A program made the translations under genes and the position numbers. 64,000 nt of DNA from Dyella choica (GTDB taxonomy: Bacteria; Pseudomonadota; Gammaproteobacteria; Xanthomonadales; Rhodanobacteraceae), in assembly GCF_003977665.1 (NCBI RefSeq), contig NZ_RYYV01000004.1, positions 1-64,000 of the forward strand, read 5' to 3'. The notes beneath the pieces are model-generated. The model did no database searches. It was not told where the DNA came from and saw only the letters and a program-made list of their open reading frames with translations. Below, in pieces: positions 36,086 to 44,752 of the stretch. The stretch's first letter is position 1; the number at the start of each line of letters is the position of its first letter.

Positions 36086-36892
36086 TCAGGCAGCTTCCCG
36101 ATCCAGCAGAAATTCCAGTACCGTGCGGGCGTACACGTCCGGGTGCTCAACGTTGGGCAAATGGACGCCCGGCATGATCACCAGCCGTGCGCCGGGCACA
36201 GTCGACGCAATGTGCTCGCCATGGCTCGCCAGCGTGACAGTGTCGTCTTTGCCTGCGATCACCAGCGTGGGGCGATCGATGAGGGCAATCGTTCGCCGCA
36301 TGTCGTTATCGCGCACCGCGGCGTAGGAGCCCGCCAGCCCCTGTGGAGGAGTGGAAAGCAGCATGTCGCGGAACGGTTCGGTGGCGGGGTGCTTTGCTTC
36401 AAGCATGGGGGCCGGGAACCAATTGGCCAGGAATGCCTGCGCTACGGCGGCCATATCGGGCGATGTCTGCAATGCGGCGATGCGCGCATCGAACTCATTG
36501 GCAGGCCCCAGGTGAGCTGACGTATTGCTCAAGATCAGCAGGTCGATACGATCCGATGCGTGGATGCCCAGCCATTGCCCCACAAAGCCGCCCAGAGACA
36601 GGCCAAGAAAGTGCGCCCGTTCAATGCCCAGTGCATCGAGCAGCTCGATCACGTCGCGACCCAGTCGATCCATCGAATAGGCGCCTGCGGGTGCATCCGA
36701 TTTGCCGTGGCCGCGGCCGTCGTAACGCAGCACGCGAAAGTGCTGGGTCAGTGCGGCTATCTGGCCATCCCACATGTGCAGGGTCGTGCCGATGGAATTT
36801 GACAGGACGAGCGTGGGCTTGTTCTCGTCGCCGTCAACGCGGTATGCCAGGCGGCATCCATCGCCGGTGGTGATGAAAGGGGTGTCATGCAT
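36086..36892 (-). CDS. pcaD: 3-oxoadipate enol-lactonase-like alpha/beta hydrolase
   Basis: 268 aa. Typical PcaD sequence: GCRLAYRVDGD, LVLSNSIGTTLHMWDGQ, RVLRYDGRGHGKSD, nucleophile elbow GLSLGG (Ser near 99), acid in IAGKDDTVT and His in PGVHLPNVEHPD. The enzyme hydrolyses beta-ketoadipate enol-lactone in aromatic catabolism. No other pca gene is in the window, so it may serve another lactone or ester. ATG overlaps a CATGCAT site; AAGGAG upstream supports it. Confidence 0.75.
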   Translation of the reverse strand: MHDTPFITTGDGCRLAYRVDGDENKPTLVLSNSIGTTLHMWDGQIAALTQHFRVLRYDGRGHGKSDAPAGAYSMDRLGRDVIELLDALGIERAHFLGLSLGGFVGQWLGIHASDRIDLLILSNTSAHLGPANEFDARIAALQTSPDMAAVAQAFLANWFPAPMLEAKHPATEPFRDMLLSTPPQGLAGSYAAVRDNDMRRTIALIDRPTLVIAGKDDTVTLASHGEHIASTVPGARLVIMPGVHLPNVEHPDVYARTVLEFLLDREAA

Positions 36893-36991
36893 GGCGCTTT
36901 GCTCCTTGGGGGTGGGGTTGAGCCGGAGCCTGAGCAGGTGGCGATGCCAGGCGCCACCGCTCCAGGTAAAAAAACAAAGCCTGAAAAAACC

Positions 36992-38185
36992 CTAGGGTTT
37001 GTCGACCTTGACGGTTGCCGGGTTCGAAGCGACAGCGGGCAGTTGCTCGCTGGTGTACTTGTAGACATCCGAGCCGATGGCATAGGCGACAAAGTGCTCG
37101 CCATCGGGCAGTACACGGATCTTGTTGATCACGCGTCCCATCTCCACGTGCTCCCAGTGCTTGCCGCCATCCTTGGTTTCGAAGCCGCCCTTGGTCGTGC
37201 CGACCCAGCCAAGATCGGCATTGGCGAAGCCCACGCCGAACTCGGTGACTTCCTTGTCGTCGACCAGCGGCAGCTCCTTCCATGTCTTGCCGCCATCGGT
37301 GGTTTTCGCCACGCGGCGCAAGGTGGACTTCGTATCGGTGTCGTAGCTCTGGATGGTGGCGTAACCCACCTGGCGTGTCGGGAAGCTGCCTTTCCAGATC
37401 AGCTCTGCCGGCCGGTTCGATTCGTACGCACGCGTCCAATGCGCGCCGCCATCGTGGGTAGTGATGATGAGGGCATGCGACTTCGACAAGTCGGTGTCCG
37501 AGCCGCCATAGATCACGCCGTTCCTGGCATCGAAGAATTTGACGTCCACGATCATGGCGATCCACGGCGTCATGTCGGTGTTGGTCCAGGTCGTTCCACC
37601 GTCCAGTGAGCTGATCAGCCTGGCGGGGCCACCTACCCTGCCGGCTGCATGGATCACTGCAGCCGAGCTGTTGTGCGTGGTGCCATCGGGATGAATGATG
37701 TCGATGCCGCAGATGCCCTTCATGGGCTCGCCGGGAATGTTCGTCACGGCGTGCCAGTGGTCACCGCGATCATCGGTCTCATATAGCGGTGTGCTGTCGG
37801 TGACGCCGGGGTAATAGTCCGTGCCGATGTTTCCCGCATAAGCGTGCTGCGTATCGACCATGCCGATGGCGCGGAAGTAGGTTCCCGGCTGCTTGAGCAC
37901 GTTCTGCCAGCTATGACCGCCGTCGGTGCTGCGCCAGATGTTGCCCTTGCCATTGACATAGAGGCCGACGTCCTGGTTCACAAAGTAGATGTCGTCCTGT
38001 TTTCCCTTGTACGGCTCGGTCGGGAGCTTCTGCCAATGACTTCCCGCTTGGGGTGTTAGCGAGGCGTCCTTGGCGAAGGCGGCACCTTGGGAGCATGCAA
38101 GCGCCAGCGCCGCCCATGGCAGCGCCTTGCGGGCCAGAGCCATCGTCCGGAAAGAAAATGCGTCGATTGTCCTGCTTCTTTTCAT
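36992..38185 (-). CDS. Secreted BNR/YCF48-like beta-propeller protein
   Basis: 397 aa from the ATG at 38185 (GGGAG, 6-nt spacing); longer starts to 38275 are less well placed. Signal peptide ends near GAAFAKDA. At least six BNR Asp-box motifs (S/T-x-D-x-G-x-x-W): STDGGHSWQ, DDRGDHWHA, SLDGGTTWT, THDGGAHWT, TTDGGKTWK, TKDGGKHWE. They predict a sialidase-like propeller, but no sialidase catalytic arginines are recognisable. Periplasmic or secreted; role unknown. Divergent from the MarR gene. Confidence 0.8.
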   Translation of the reverse strand: MKRSRTIDAFSFRTMALARKALPWAALALACSQGAAFAKDASLTPQAGSHWQKLPTEPYKGKQDDIYFVNQDVGLYVNGKGNIWRSTDGGHSWQNVLKQPGTYFRAIGMVDTQHAYAGNIGTDYYPGVTDSTPLYETDDRGDHWHAVTNIPGEPMKGICGIDIIHPDGTTHNSSAAVIHAAGRVGGPARLISSLDGGTTWTNTDMTPWIAMIVDVKFFDARNGVIYGGSDTDLSKSHALIITTHDGGAHWTRAYESNRPAELIWKGSFPTRQVGYATIQSYDTDTKSTLRRVAKTTDGGKTWKELPLVDDKEVTEFGVGFANADLGWVGTTKGGFETKDGGKHWEHVEMGRVINKIRVLPDGEHFVAYAIGSDVYKYTSEQLPAVASNPATVKVDKP

Positions 38186-38349
38186 ACTCATCTCCCTGGG
38201 CACGCCGCCCTTTTTTGTGTAAACGAAATTTCCATGGCAACGCAAAAGCATGGCAGCCGAATCGAGGGCGGTCACGAGCCGGAAGTCACCATCGTTTTGA
38301 TGGATCTACACAGGCCTTGTGATCACATCCAACCTCGTCCAAACGGTGT

Positions 38350-38378
38350 TTGACACATTACATAAGCACTTATATATT
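38350..38378 (+). promoter_or_regulatory. Consensus promoter with internal palindrome, MarR gene
   Basis: TTGACA (38350-38355), 17-bp spacer, TATATT (38373-38378). The spacer contains the palindrome ATAAG-CA-CTTAT (38362-38373). The predicted transcription start, about 7 nt after the -10, coincides with the ATG at 38386, so the mRNA appears leaderless. The palindrome is a likely autorepression operator. Confidence 0.75.
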
Positions 38379-38385
38379 TGTCCAC

Positions 38386-38943
38386 ATGCTGCCTGGACTC
38401 GGAACCCAGTTACGTCATTTGATCGAGCTGCTCGATGGGGCGGTGGAAGAAGCCTATGCCTCGGCGGGCCTGCGTTATCGCCCTCGGTTCACGCCGATCG
38501 TGCGTGCTCTGATGGCGTGCGAGCCTTCCACGATCGGGCAGATTGCGGAAGCCGCAAAGATTACCCAGCCCGCGGCAACGCAAACGGTCACCTTGATGAT
38601 CAAGGAAGGACTGCTCGCCTCCGAACCCGGGCCGGTCGATGGTCGCCAACGGTTGGTTCGTCTATCGCCGCGCGGTCGCGCGATGCTGCCGCGACTCAAC
38701 GAATGCTGGCAGATAACGCAAATGGCTGCCGATAGCCTGGACGCATCGCTATCGCGCCCTCTCTCGCAGTCACTCGACGAGGCGATCGCGGCGCTGGGCA
38801 CGAAATCGTTCAACCATCGAATGGCCGAGGCACGCACGCAACTATCGGGTGCGGAATCTCCATCCAGTAAGAGCACCTTGAGGAAGCGCCCTACGGGTGC
38901 AGGCAAAAATGACGCGAAGAAGAAACGAACACGCGCTGCGTGA
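38386..38943 (+). CDS. MarR-family transcriptional regulator
   Basis: 185 aa from the ATG at 38386; an upstream TTG at 38350 is the -35 box itself. Winged helix with IGQIAEAAKITQPAATQTVT as recognition region and LLASEPGPVDGRQRLVRLSP as wing. C-terminal tail very basic (RKRPTGAGKNDAKKKRTRAA), unusual for the family and possibly extra DNA contact. Divergent from the BNR-protein gene (200 bp apart), 87 bp before the S41 peptidase gene. Confidence 0.88.
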   Translation: MLPGLGTQLRHLIELLDGAVEEAYASAGLRYRPRFTPIVRALMACEPSTIGQIAEAAKITQPAATQTVTLMIKEGLLASEPGPVDGRQRLVRLSPRGRAMLPRLNECWQITQMAADSLDASLSRPLSQSLDEAIAALGTKSFNHRMAEARTQLSGAESPSSKSTLRKRPTGAGKNDAKKKRTRAA

Positions 38944-39030
38944 TGGCCAAGCTTGTGCGGGAACGGCGCCTCGCAAGGCCTATGCCCATCCTTTAATCAA
39001 CGTGCAGTAATACATAGCGTAGCCCCCTCC

Positions 39031-40047
39031 ATGAAACGCATCCTGCTGGCCCTGTCATGGGCGCTCGTCCCCTGCCTCGCCACCGCCGCCGATCTCGACA
39101 ACTCAGTGATGACAGCGGACCATCAACACGAAGTGATCGAACAAGCCGCGGAGGTGATCCAAGCCCGCTATGTGGATCCGGAGCTTGGGCGCAAAGTCGC
39201 ACTAGCGCTTCGCCAGCAGGCTAGCATCGATGCGTTCAAGCCCTACCGCGAGCCCGAAGCGTTCGCCCAGGCCCTTACCGTCGAGCTGCGCAAGCTCTCC
39301 GGTGACGGACACTTTCGCATCAACTACAGCGCGCAGCCTGTACCACCTCCCGATGCGAAAACGGTCGATCAATACGAGGAAGACGACGACAGTTGGGCCG
39401 GCCCGGCGATCAACTACGGCTTCGAGAGCGTGCGACGCCTGGACAGCGACATCGGTTATCTCGACCTGCGCGTCTTCGCGCCGCCGCGCGTGGCGGCCGA
39501 CCTGCTGCAATCGGCGATGACTTTACTGGCGCAGTCCAAGGTTCTGATCATCGACTTGCGCAACAACGGCGGCGGCGACAGCGGCATGGACATGCTGATG
39601 GCCGCCTATCTTCTCGACCGTCCGGCGGAAATGAGCGCCATCTACGACCGTCCGAGCAACCGGCTTACCCGCGCCACGTCGCCGGTATGGGTACCCGGCC
39701 GCCGATTCGGCGGCACCAAGCCGGTGTATGTGCTTATCTCGCACAAGACCTTTTCCGCAGCCGAAGCTTTCACTTACGACCTTCAGGCTATGCATCGAGT
39801 CACCGTAGTCGGCGAAGCCAGTGGCGGTGGCGCGCATCCATATGAGCGTCGGCGCCTCACCGACCATTTCCTGATCAAGTTGCCGGAAATGCGCTCGATC
39901 AATCCCATCACCGGCACCGACTGGCAGGGTGTCGGTGTGAAGCCGGATGTGCCGACCCCGCCCGAGCTTGCGCTCGACAAGGCGCTTGAGCTGGCGCACG
40001 CGACGCTGGCCAAAGAAGCCGGGCCGGGTGAAAAGCCAATGCACTGA
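39031..40047 (+). CDS. S41-family periplasmic peptidase
   Basis: 338 aa from the ATG at 39031. Signal peptide ALSWALVPCLATAADL. The N-terminal helical domain (EVIEQAAEVIQARYVDPE) resembles the interphotoreceptor retinoid-binding-like S41B group. The catalytic core has LIIDLRNNGGGDSG and nucleophile Ser242 in KTFSAAEAFTYDL, then GEASGGGAHP. No PDZ domain is visible. It probably follows the MarR gene in the same transcript. Confidence 0.87.
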   Translation: MKRILLALSWALVPCLATAADLDNSVMTADHQHEVIEQAAEVIQARYVDPELGRKVALALRQQASIDAFKPYREPEAFAQALTVELRKLSGDGHFRINYSAQPVPPPDAKTVDQYEEDDDSWAGPAINYGFESVRRLDSDIGYLDLRVFAPPRVAADLLQSAMTLLAQSKVLIIDLRNNGGGDSGMDMLMAAYLLDRPAEMSAIYDRPSNRLTRATSPVWVPGRRFGGTKPVYVLISHKTFSAAEAFTYDLQAMHRVTVVGEASGGGAHPYERRRLTDHFLIKLPEMRSINPITGTDWQGVGVKPDVPTPPELALDKALELAHATLAKEAGPGEKPMH

Positions 40048-40113
40048 CATTCGCACCTGCGGGGTCGTGCGTAGAGGTATCCCTACGTTTTTTGCCCGTC
40101 ACCCCAGCGAACG

Positions 40114-40157
40114 CTGGGATCCAGCGCCTTTGCGATCTGCAAGTCGCTGGATCCCAG
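40114..40157. terminator. Hairpin between convergent genes (repeat R3)
   Basis: 13-bp stem CTGGGATCCAGCG / CGCTGGATCCCAG with an 18-nt loop. It sits between the stops of the convergent S41 and haem-motif genes. The left flank (TATCCCTACGTTTTTTGCCC, then CACCCCAGCG) matches a stretch at 46.2 kb, so this is a dispersed element used at a terminator position. Confidence 0.7.
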
Positions 40158-40183
40158 CTTTGCTTACTTCTGAATGCTGCGAG

Positions 40184-41791
40184 TCAGTGCTGGGTTCCGG
40201 CCGTAAAGATGAAGGAGTAGTCGCTGGCGTAAGTGTTGGTGGTCTGCTTCCCCAGCAGGATTTGCCGCTGCATGCTGCCGTTTTGTACACGCATCAGCGC
40301 GACGCTGGAGGGCGTGGCGATGGGCGCGTTCATGTGACAGCTCAGGCAAGTGTGGGTATTTTGCACGTAGGTCTCCGCAGTGCTGTTCGCCGTGATGAGG
40401 GTGGAAGCGTTAGGCGTGATGTCTCCCGTGGTCAGGGGCGTGGTGGAGCCCGGCGGCAGCGGTGAGGGCGCGTTCGGCCACTGCACTTCGATCAGGCGGT
40501 AATAGTTGAACACCGAATTCGCTGGCATCAGCGTCCATGCGTAGCCGGTGGCACTGTTGGCGGTGGAGTCCACGGAATAGATGCGTGTGACCTGGTTCGG
40601 CGCGTTGTAGGGATCACAACCGGCTGGCTGGTAAGGCGGCGCGAGCGTGGTGCAAGCGGTGCCCGGCAGCTCGTTCGGCTTGCATTGGTAGAAAGGATCG
40701 GTTGCCGGGGTGCAACTGGCGCTGTAGAACACATAGCCAGGAGACGGCTGCTGGTTGGAGTTGGGCGGAAGTTGCGGCGGTTGTGGATTGCCATTGTTGT
40801 TGTCAGGGTCGTTGTCGATCTGCTCGAACGTAGCCCAGACGAACTGCGGTCCGCCCTGCATCTTGTGGATGATGTGCAGCCCTACCAAGCCGACCGTGGC
40901 TGTATAGGGTTTGCCGATGGGCGGCACGATGTTGGCTTGGGTGGTGAGGTAGCGATAGTCCAGCGAATGGTCGGCAGGCAACTGCACCCAGGACGACTTG
41001 AGCTCGATGGTGCCGAGGTTGAGTCCGTAGGTTTGAGGATTGCCGGAGCAGTCCGTGTCCTGGCCGCCACCTTGGGGCAGATTGAGTCCGCCCACGCCTT
41101 TTTGTTGCGCTTGCTGATTGCTGGCGCAGGCCTGCTGGCCGGCAAACGTGGTGAGATGGTTTTGCTGGATGAATTGGGCTTCGTCCAGGTTCAGGCGCAC
41201 GTCGTAGTAGACCAGATCGCCGCCCTGCGAAGTGAGCCACTTGCCATTACCGGCCTGGCCGATGGACAGCAAATGGATATTGGCGAACTCGGAGGTATCG
41301 GCGAGCTGCAGCAGCTTGGGGCCTGAAGACTTGCTGGCTTTTTTGGAAGTCCCAAACACCTCGCCCAGGCTCTCATAGCTTTCCCAGACTTTGGGCTGGA
41401 TGTCCGTGGGCAAGCCAAAGTCTGCGGCACTGGCGGTGGGGTCAGGGTTGCCCGGGTTGCCAGGCTGGGCGCGCCAGTTCAAGTAGATGAATTCCTGCCA
41501 GGCAAGGCAATCGGCACCGATCTGGTTGCCGCTGGTGAGGAAGATCGTGGGCATGCTGGCCTGCATCTGGATGGTGGACGAGGCCGGGCAAGGACTGGCG
41601 GTGCTGGTAGCGCTGCTCTGCGCGGCTTGTTCCTGGCCGTAGGCAGGGGCGACCTCTGGCTTGGGCTTAGGCCCCGCCATTTCCGAAGCACACCCGGCAG
41701 CGGCGACCAGAAACGCCGCTACCAAGGCAAGGGTGAGGCTGCGGTGATTCCGCAGCCCCGTGTAGAGTCGAGTGAAGTTGCGAAGGTCCAT
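40184..41791 (-). CDS. Lipoprotein with C-terminal c-type haem motif
   Basis: 535 aa. Signal with lipobox AAAGC (Cys near 34), then a Pro/Gln-rich linker. The body is rich in Asn, Gln, Pro and aromatic residues. Near the C-terminus THTCLSCHMN supplies one CxxCH haem-binding site, the only one. After it the chain ends in a short tail. This suggests a periplasm- or surface-anchored monohaem electron-transfer or redox protein of unrecognised type. 12 bp downstream of the 634-aa gene, so probably co-expressed. Confidence 0.75.
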   Translation of the reverse strand: MDLRNFTRLYTGLRNHRSLTLALVAAFLVAAAGCASEMAGPKPKPEVAPAYGQEQAAQSSATSTASPCPASSTIQMQASMPTIFLTSGNQIGADCLAWQEFIYLNWRAQPGNPGNPDPTASAADFGLPTDIQPKVWESYESLGEVFGTSKKASKSSGPKLLQLADTSEFANIHLLSIGQAGNGKWLTSQGGDLVYYDVRLNLDEAQFIQQNHLTTFAGQQACASNQQAQQKGVGGLNLPQGGGQDTDCSGNPQTYGLNLGTIELKSSWVQLPADHSLDYRYLTTQANIVPPIGKPYTATVGLVGLHIIHKMQGGPQFVWATFEQIDNDPDNNNGNPQPPQLPPNSNQQPSPGYVFYSASCTPATDPFYQCKPNELPGTACTTLAPPYQPAGCDPYNAPNQVTRIYSVDSTANSATGYAWTLMPANSVFNYYRLIEVQWPNAPSPLPPGSTTPLTTGDITPNASTLITANSTAETYVQNTHTCLSCHMNAPIATPSSVALMRVQNGSMQRQILLGKQTTNTYASDYSFIFTAGTQH

Positions 41792-41803
41792 GGACGGGAG
41801 TCC

Positions 41804-43708
41804 TTATTCGATTTCGGGAATGAAGACGGCGTCGGGCAAAACGTTCGAGTTACTGTTGACGGTGATTTGCACCGAGCGCAACCCGGGTGCGCTGCTTGAG
41901 CCGACGGTGACCGCGAGCGAAAGGGCAAAATAATTGTCCGGGTAAGAGTTGCCGGGTACGGCATAAGTGACGGGCGTGGCCGCGCTCACTGTCACGCTGA
42001 TATTGGTGTCGACAGCGTCGCTGCCCGGCAGCAGGAACGCCACTTGCAGGTCGGAGAGCGGACTGGGAACCGTCGTGCAAGTCAGGGTAAGGGCCTGGGA
42101 TTTGCCGTTTGCCGGCAACCACGGCGCAACGAAGGTGGTGTTGCTGGCGAGAGAAAGCGCTGCTCCCGTTGGTGCAGGCTCATTGATGGGGTAGTAGCCA
42201 TTCCAGAGTTGCGAGTACATGCATTGCAGCGGCACGTACGGCGCGGTCTGCGTAGAGGTACAGGGGTTGGTCGGCGGTTTCGTGCTGCCGGCCGGCAGCG
42301 GCCGCGCATACAGCGTCATATTGAAGGTTTCGGCAATCTGGCCGGCCCATTGGATGGGGCGTCCGTTGATCTGAATGTCGGCCAGGGTGAGATTGGGATT
42401 GGCCTGCAGCCAGGCCAGCGGGATCTGGCAGGCGGCATGCAGGATCATGTTGCCCGGGAAGGCTTGGCCGGTGACCGGATCGATGCAGGTTTGCGAGCCG
42501 CGGACGATCTGCCAGATGTCCGAAGGTTGCGCACTCGCGGGAATGCCGCCCTGCCCTGGCACGATGTTCGAACCAAACGTCCAGTTGGCGAAATTCGGCA
42601 GCTGGATGTACAGGCCGAAGGGGTTGGCGAGGTTGGCCAGGTTGTACGAGCCGGTGTTCGGGTTCACCGCCTGCGAAACGCTTTGGCCAATATGCGGATC
42701 GCTGTGGCGATACTCCTGGCCGAAGTTGCCGCAACAGATCAAGGGCTGCGGGTAGAGATTGCCGGAGGAGTACTGCACGCTGGAGGCGCCGGCGAGGCCG
42801 ATTTCGGTTTGCAGCGTGTTGGGCGTGCTGGTCAGATGCATCGCGCCGCCAGAAGGATTGGAAGCGCCGCGAACGGAAATCGGACCACTGTTCCATTTAT
42901 TGAGCGGGTTGTACGCGGGGCGGCCGGTATTGGGGTCTATCACCGGATTGCCGCTGGCATCGGTGAGCTGCAGGTCGGCAAGCGTGACGGTGATCTGGTT
43001 CTGCGACTGGGCATTCGCGTTGAGCGTGGAGTTATACAGTTGCACCACACGCTCGGGACTGACCTTCCACAGCGTGGTCCAGTACTCCGGGTTTTCACAG
43101 GTGAAATCCACTCGCACGACCTGGTTGGAGGCGTTGCGGAAAACCGACCATTCGCAGTATTCGTCCTGCCATCCGCGCGGTCCGTACGGGCCGAAGGTTT
43201 TTAGGGTGCCGTTCCAATTGGCTTGCGGACACAGGGTGGAGGGGATGTTCGGCAGGGCGACGTTTTTGTTGCTGCTATCGGCGTAGTAGCCGGTGTCTCC
43301 CAAGGAGTAGATCTGGGTGGCATTGAGCTTGTAAGGGTTGGCGGGAGCGACGGGCGGATTGGCCGAGTAAAACTGCTTGATGCGTCCGGAAAAGGCGCTC
43401 CATTGAATGGCCACGGAGGCGGCATCGGAGGGGATGTTGGTGGTGGCCGGGTCATAGAACCAGCTGGGTGCCGCGGGCATGGCCTGCGCGACCCAGCTGG
43501 TAAGGTTCAGGGTCCACCAGTTGTTGAGCTCTTCCTGCAACGGGGGCTGATCGGCGAGGTCCTGCACGAAGGCCGGGGTGAAGTACTGGTAGGCAACGTC
43601 GGCGAGCTGGCCGAAACGGGGGGTGTTCAATCCTGTTCCTGGCCCCAGCTTGGCGGAAGACTTATTGGGGAGGGCGTCAGGACCAGAGACGCGATTCGTA
43701 TCGGACAT
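41804..43708 (-). CDS. Large protein of unknown function, partner of haem lipoprotein
   Basis: 634 aa; GGAGG 7 nt before the ATG. No signal peptide is evident, although its partner is exported. Aromatic and Asn/Pro-rich. Recognisable blocks include FGPYGPRGWQDEYCEWSVFR, then VDFTCENPEYWTTLWK, and a middle LTSTPNTLQTEIGLAGASSV. These read as a conserved family, but I know no name or function. The C-terminal 130 residues look like a beta-sandwich. It forms a two-gene leftward operon with the haem lipoprotein gene, suggesting an oxidase- or dioxygenase-like partnership; that is speculation. Confidence 0.7.
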   Translation of the reverse strand: MSDTNRVSGPDALPNKSSAKLGPGTGLNTPRFGQLADVAYQYFTPAFVQDLADQPPLQEELNNWWTLNLTSWVAQAMPAAPSWFYDPATTNIPSDAASVAIQWSAFSGRIKQFYSANPPVAPANPYKLNATQIYSLGDTGYYADSSNKNVALPNIPSTLCPQANWNGTLKTFGPYGPRGWQDEYCEWSVFRNASNQVVRVDFTCENPEYWTTLWKVSPERVVQLYNSTLNANAQSQNQITVTLADLQLTDASGNPVIDPNTGRPAYNPLNKWNSGPISVRGASNPSGGAMHLTSTPNTLQTEIGLAGASSVQYSSGNLYPQPLICCGNFGQEYRHSDPHIGQSVSQAVNPNTGSYNLANLANPFGLYIQLPNFANWTFGSNIVPGQGGIPASAQPSDIWQIVRGSQTCIDPVTGQAFPGNMILHAACQIPLAWLQANPNLTLADIQINGRPIQWAGQIAETFNMTLYARPLPAGSTKPPTNPCTSTQTAPYVPLQCMYSQLWNGYYPINEPAPTGAALSLASNTTFVAPWLPANGKSQALTLTCTTVPSPLSDLQVAFLLPGSDAVDTNISVTVSAATPVTYAVPGNSYPDNYFALSLAVTVGSSSAPGLRSVQITVNSNSNVLPDAVFIPEIE

Positions 43709-43945
43709 GGGAATGCCTCCTTGTGCGGCCGTATGCGGGCCGACTGGAATTGGGGATCGCTAACCTGCATCGAGGAAGACACCCAAAACCCGCATACTTG
43801 CACTGCATTACCCTGTGATCACACCACCAAAGCTCGACTTTCCTTGACTCGTGCGAGGTACTGGGCATCACATTGCTGCTTTGACATTCTTTCCATCGCG
43901 ATGTCGTTGCGACGTGAATGGGTCTAAGAATGCCCGATCCCGTGT

Positions 43946-44018
43946 GTAGGCTGGGATGCCAATCCCAGCAGCGCGCATGCTGCTGCATCGCAATGCTGGG
44001 TTTTGCAACCCAGCCTAC
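43946..44018. repeat. Dispersed palindrome R3-type (GTAGGCTGGGAT core)
   Basis: Arms 43946-43969 and 43995-44018 (20 of 24 paired) of the GTAGGCTGGGAT-AATCCCAGC type, the same core as the long hairpin at 48.05 kb. Part of a 390-bp region without genes (43709-44098). Confidence 0.75.
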
Positions 44019-44064
44019 TTCCCTCACCGTCATTCCGGCGCAGGCCGGAATGACGGTGAGGGAA
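44019..44064. repeat. Perfect 21-bp hairpin (repeat R2, short form)
   Basis: Arms 44019-44039 and 44044-44064 pair perfectly around a 4-nt loop GCAG. The centre is the CATTCCGGC end of R2. It stands 34 bp before the ATG of the next gene, probably within its leader. Confidence 0.85.
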
Positions 44065-44098
44065 GATGGGCTTATTTTCCAATGCTAGGCTTTGCGAC

Positions 44099-44752
44099 AT
44101 GGATCAATATCAATTTACGGTCTCGGCTGGCGAACTCATACATGTTCGGACCTATTCGACCGAGGAGCTTAGCTTTCTAACGGGCCATGGGGCGCCGGAA
44201 ATCACTGCTTTTCGGGTAGCCATAGGCTTGTGGGACAACTTCAGTGTCGCTCGCGGCATGGATGAAAATGCTCAGACCGTAAAGAGCCGGGAAATGCTCC
44301 TAGCGGCAACGTCTGAGCTTCTGCATCGTCTCGAGCAAGAGCGTGAGCTTTTCTCGCACAGCTACAAACTGAAGTGCCCAGACTCGCGCAGCCGCGGCTC
44401 AATGAAGTGCTGGATCGAACTCAAGTCGGGCGAGACAGGCTTCCTGATGGCCAGGCATGCCGGGCAGCTGTACTTCGAACACAAGGAGGCCGGCCCAAAG
44501 ATTATCGATATGCGGGCCCTTTCAAGCCTCGACACAGCAACGGGTGAAACCCGCATCTTTCGTAAACGCAATGAGCTGCGCTGGCCGCTGTTTCTTCAGG
44601 ACCTGGAGGTTTTCCTCAAGAGCCTGATGGTCTCCGAGGTGTCGATTTCACATGGCAAGTTACGCAGGCAAATGCTTGTCACGACAGTCGCAGCGCGCTT
44701 ACCAGCGCCGACAGTGCAGCAGGCTGATGCTGACGACTGGGATAGTACATAA
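44099..44752 (+). CDS. Unknown soluble protein
   Basis: 217 aa from the ATG at 44099; no good ribosome site for this or for the upstream start at 44066. No signal or membrane segment. N-terminus YQFTVSAGELIHVRTYSTEE; a Cys/Arg patch KLKCPDSRSRGSMKCWIELK is followed by ETGFLMARHAGQLYFEHK. Its 3' end overlaps the LysR gene by 74 bp tail to tail. No family recognised. Confidence 0.55.
   Translation: MDQYQFTVSAGELIHVRTYSTEELSFLTGHGAPEITAFRVAIGLWDNFSVARGMDENAQTVKSREMLLAATSELLHRLEQERELFSHSYKLKCPDSRSRGSMKCWIELKSGETGFLMARHAGQLYFEHKEAGPKIIDMRALSSLDTATGETRIFRKRNELRWPLFLQDLEVFLKSLMVSEVSISHGKLRRQMLVTTVAARLPAPTVQQADADDWDST

Noticed and set aside
42044-43204. 386-codon rightward frame opposite the 634-aa gene
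   Set aside because: No start signal; the leftward frame has a ribosome site, protein-like blocks and an operon partner.
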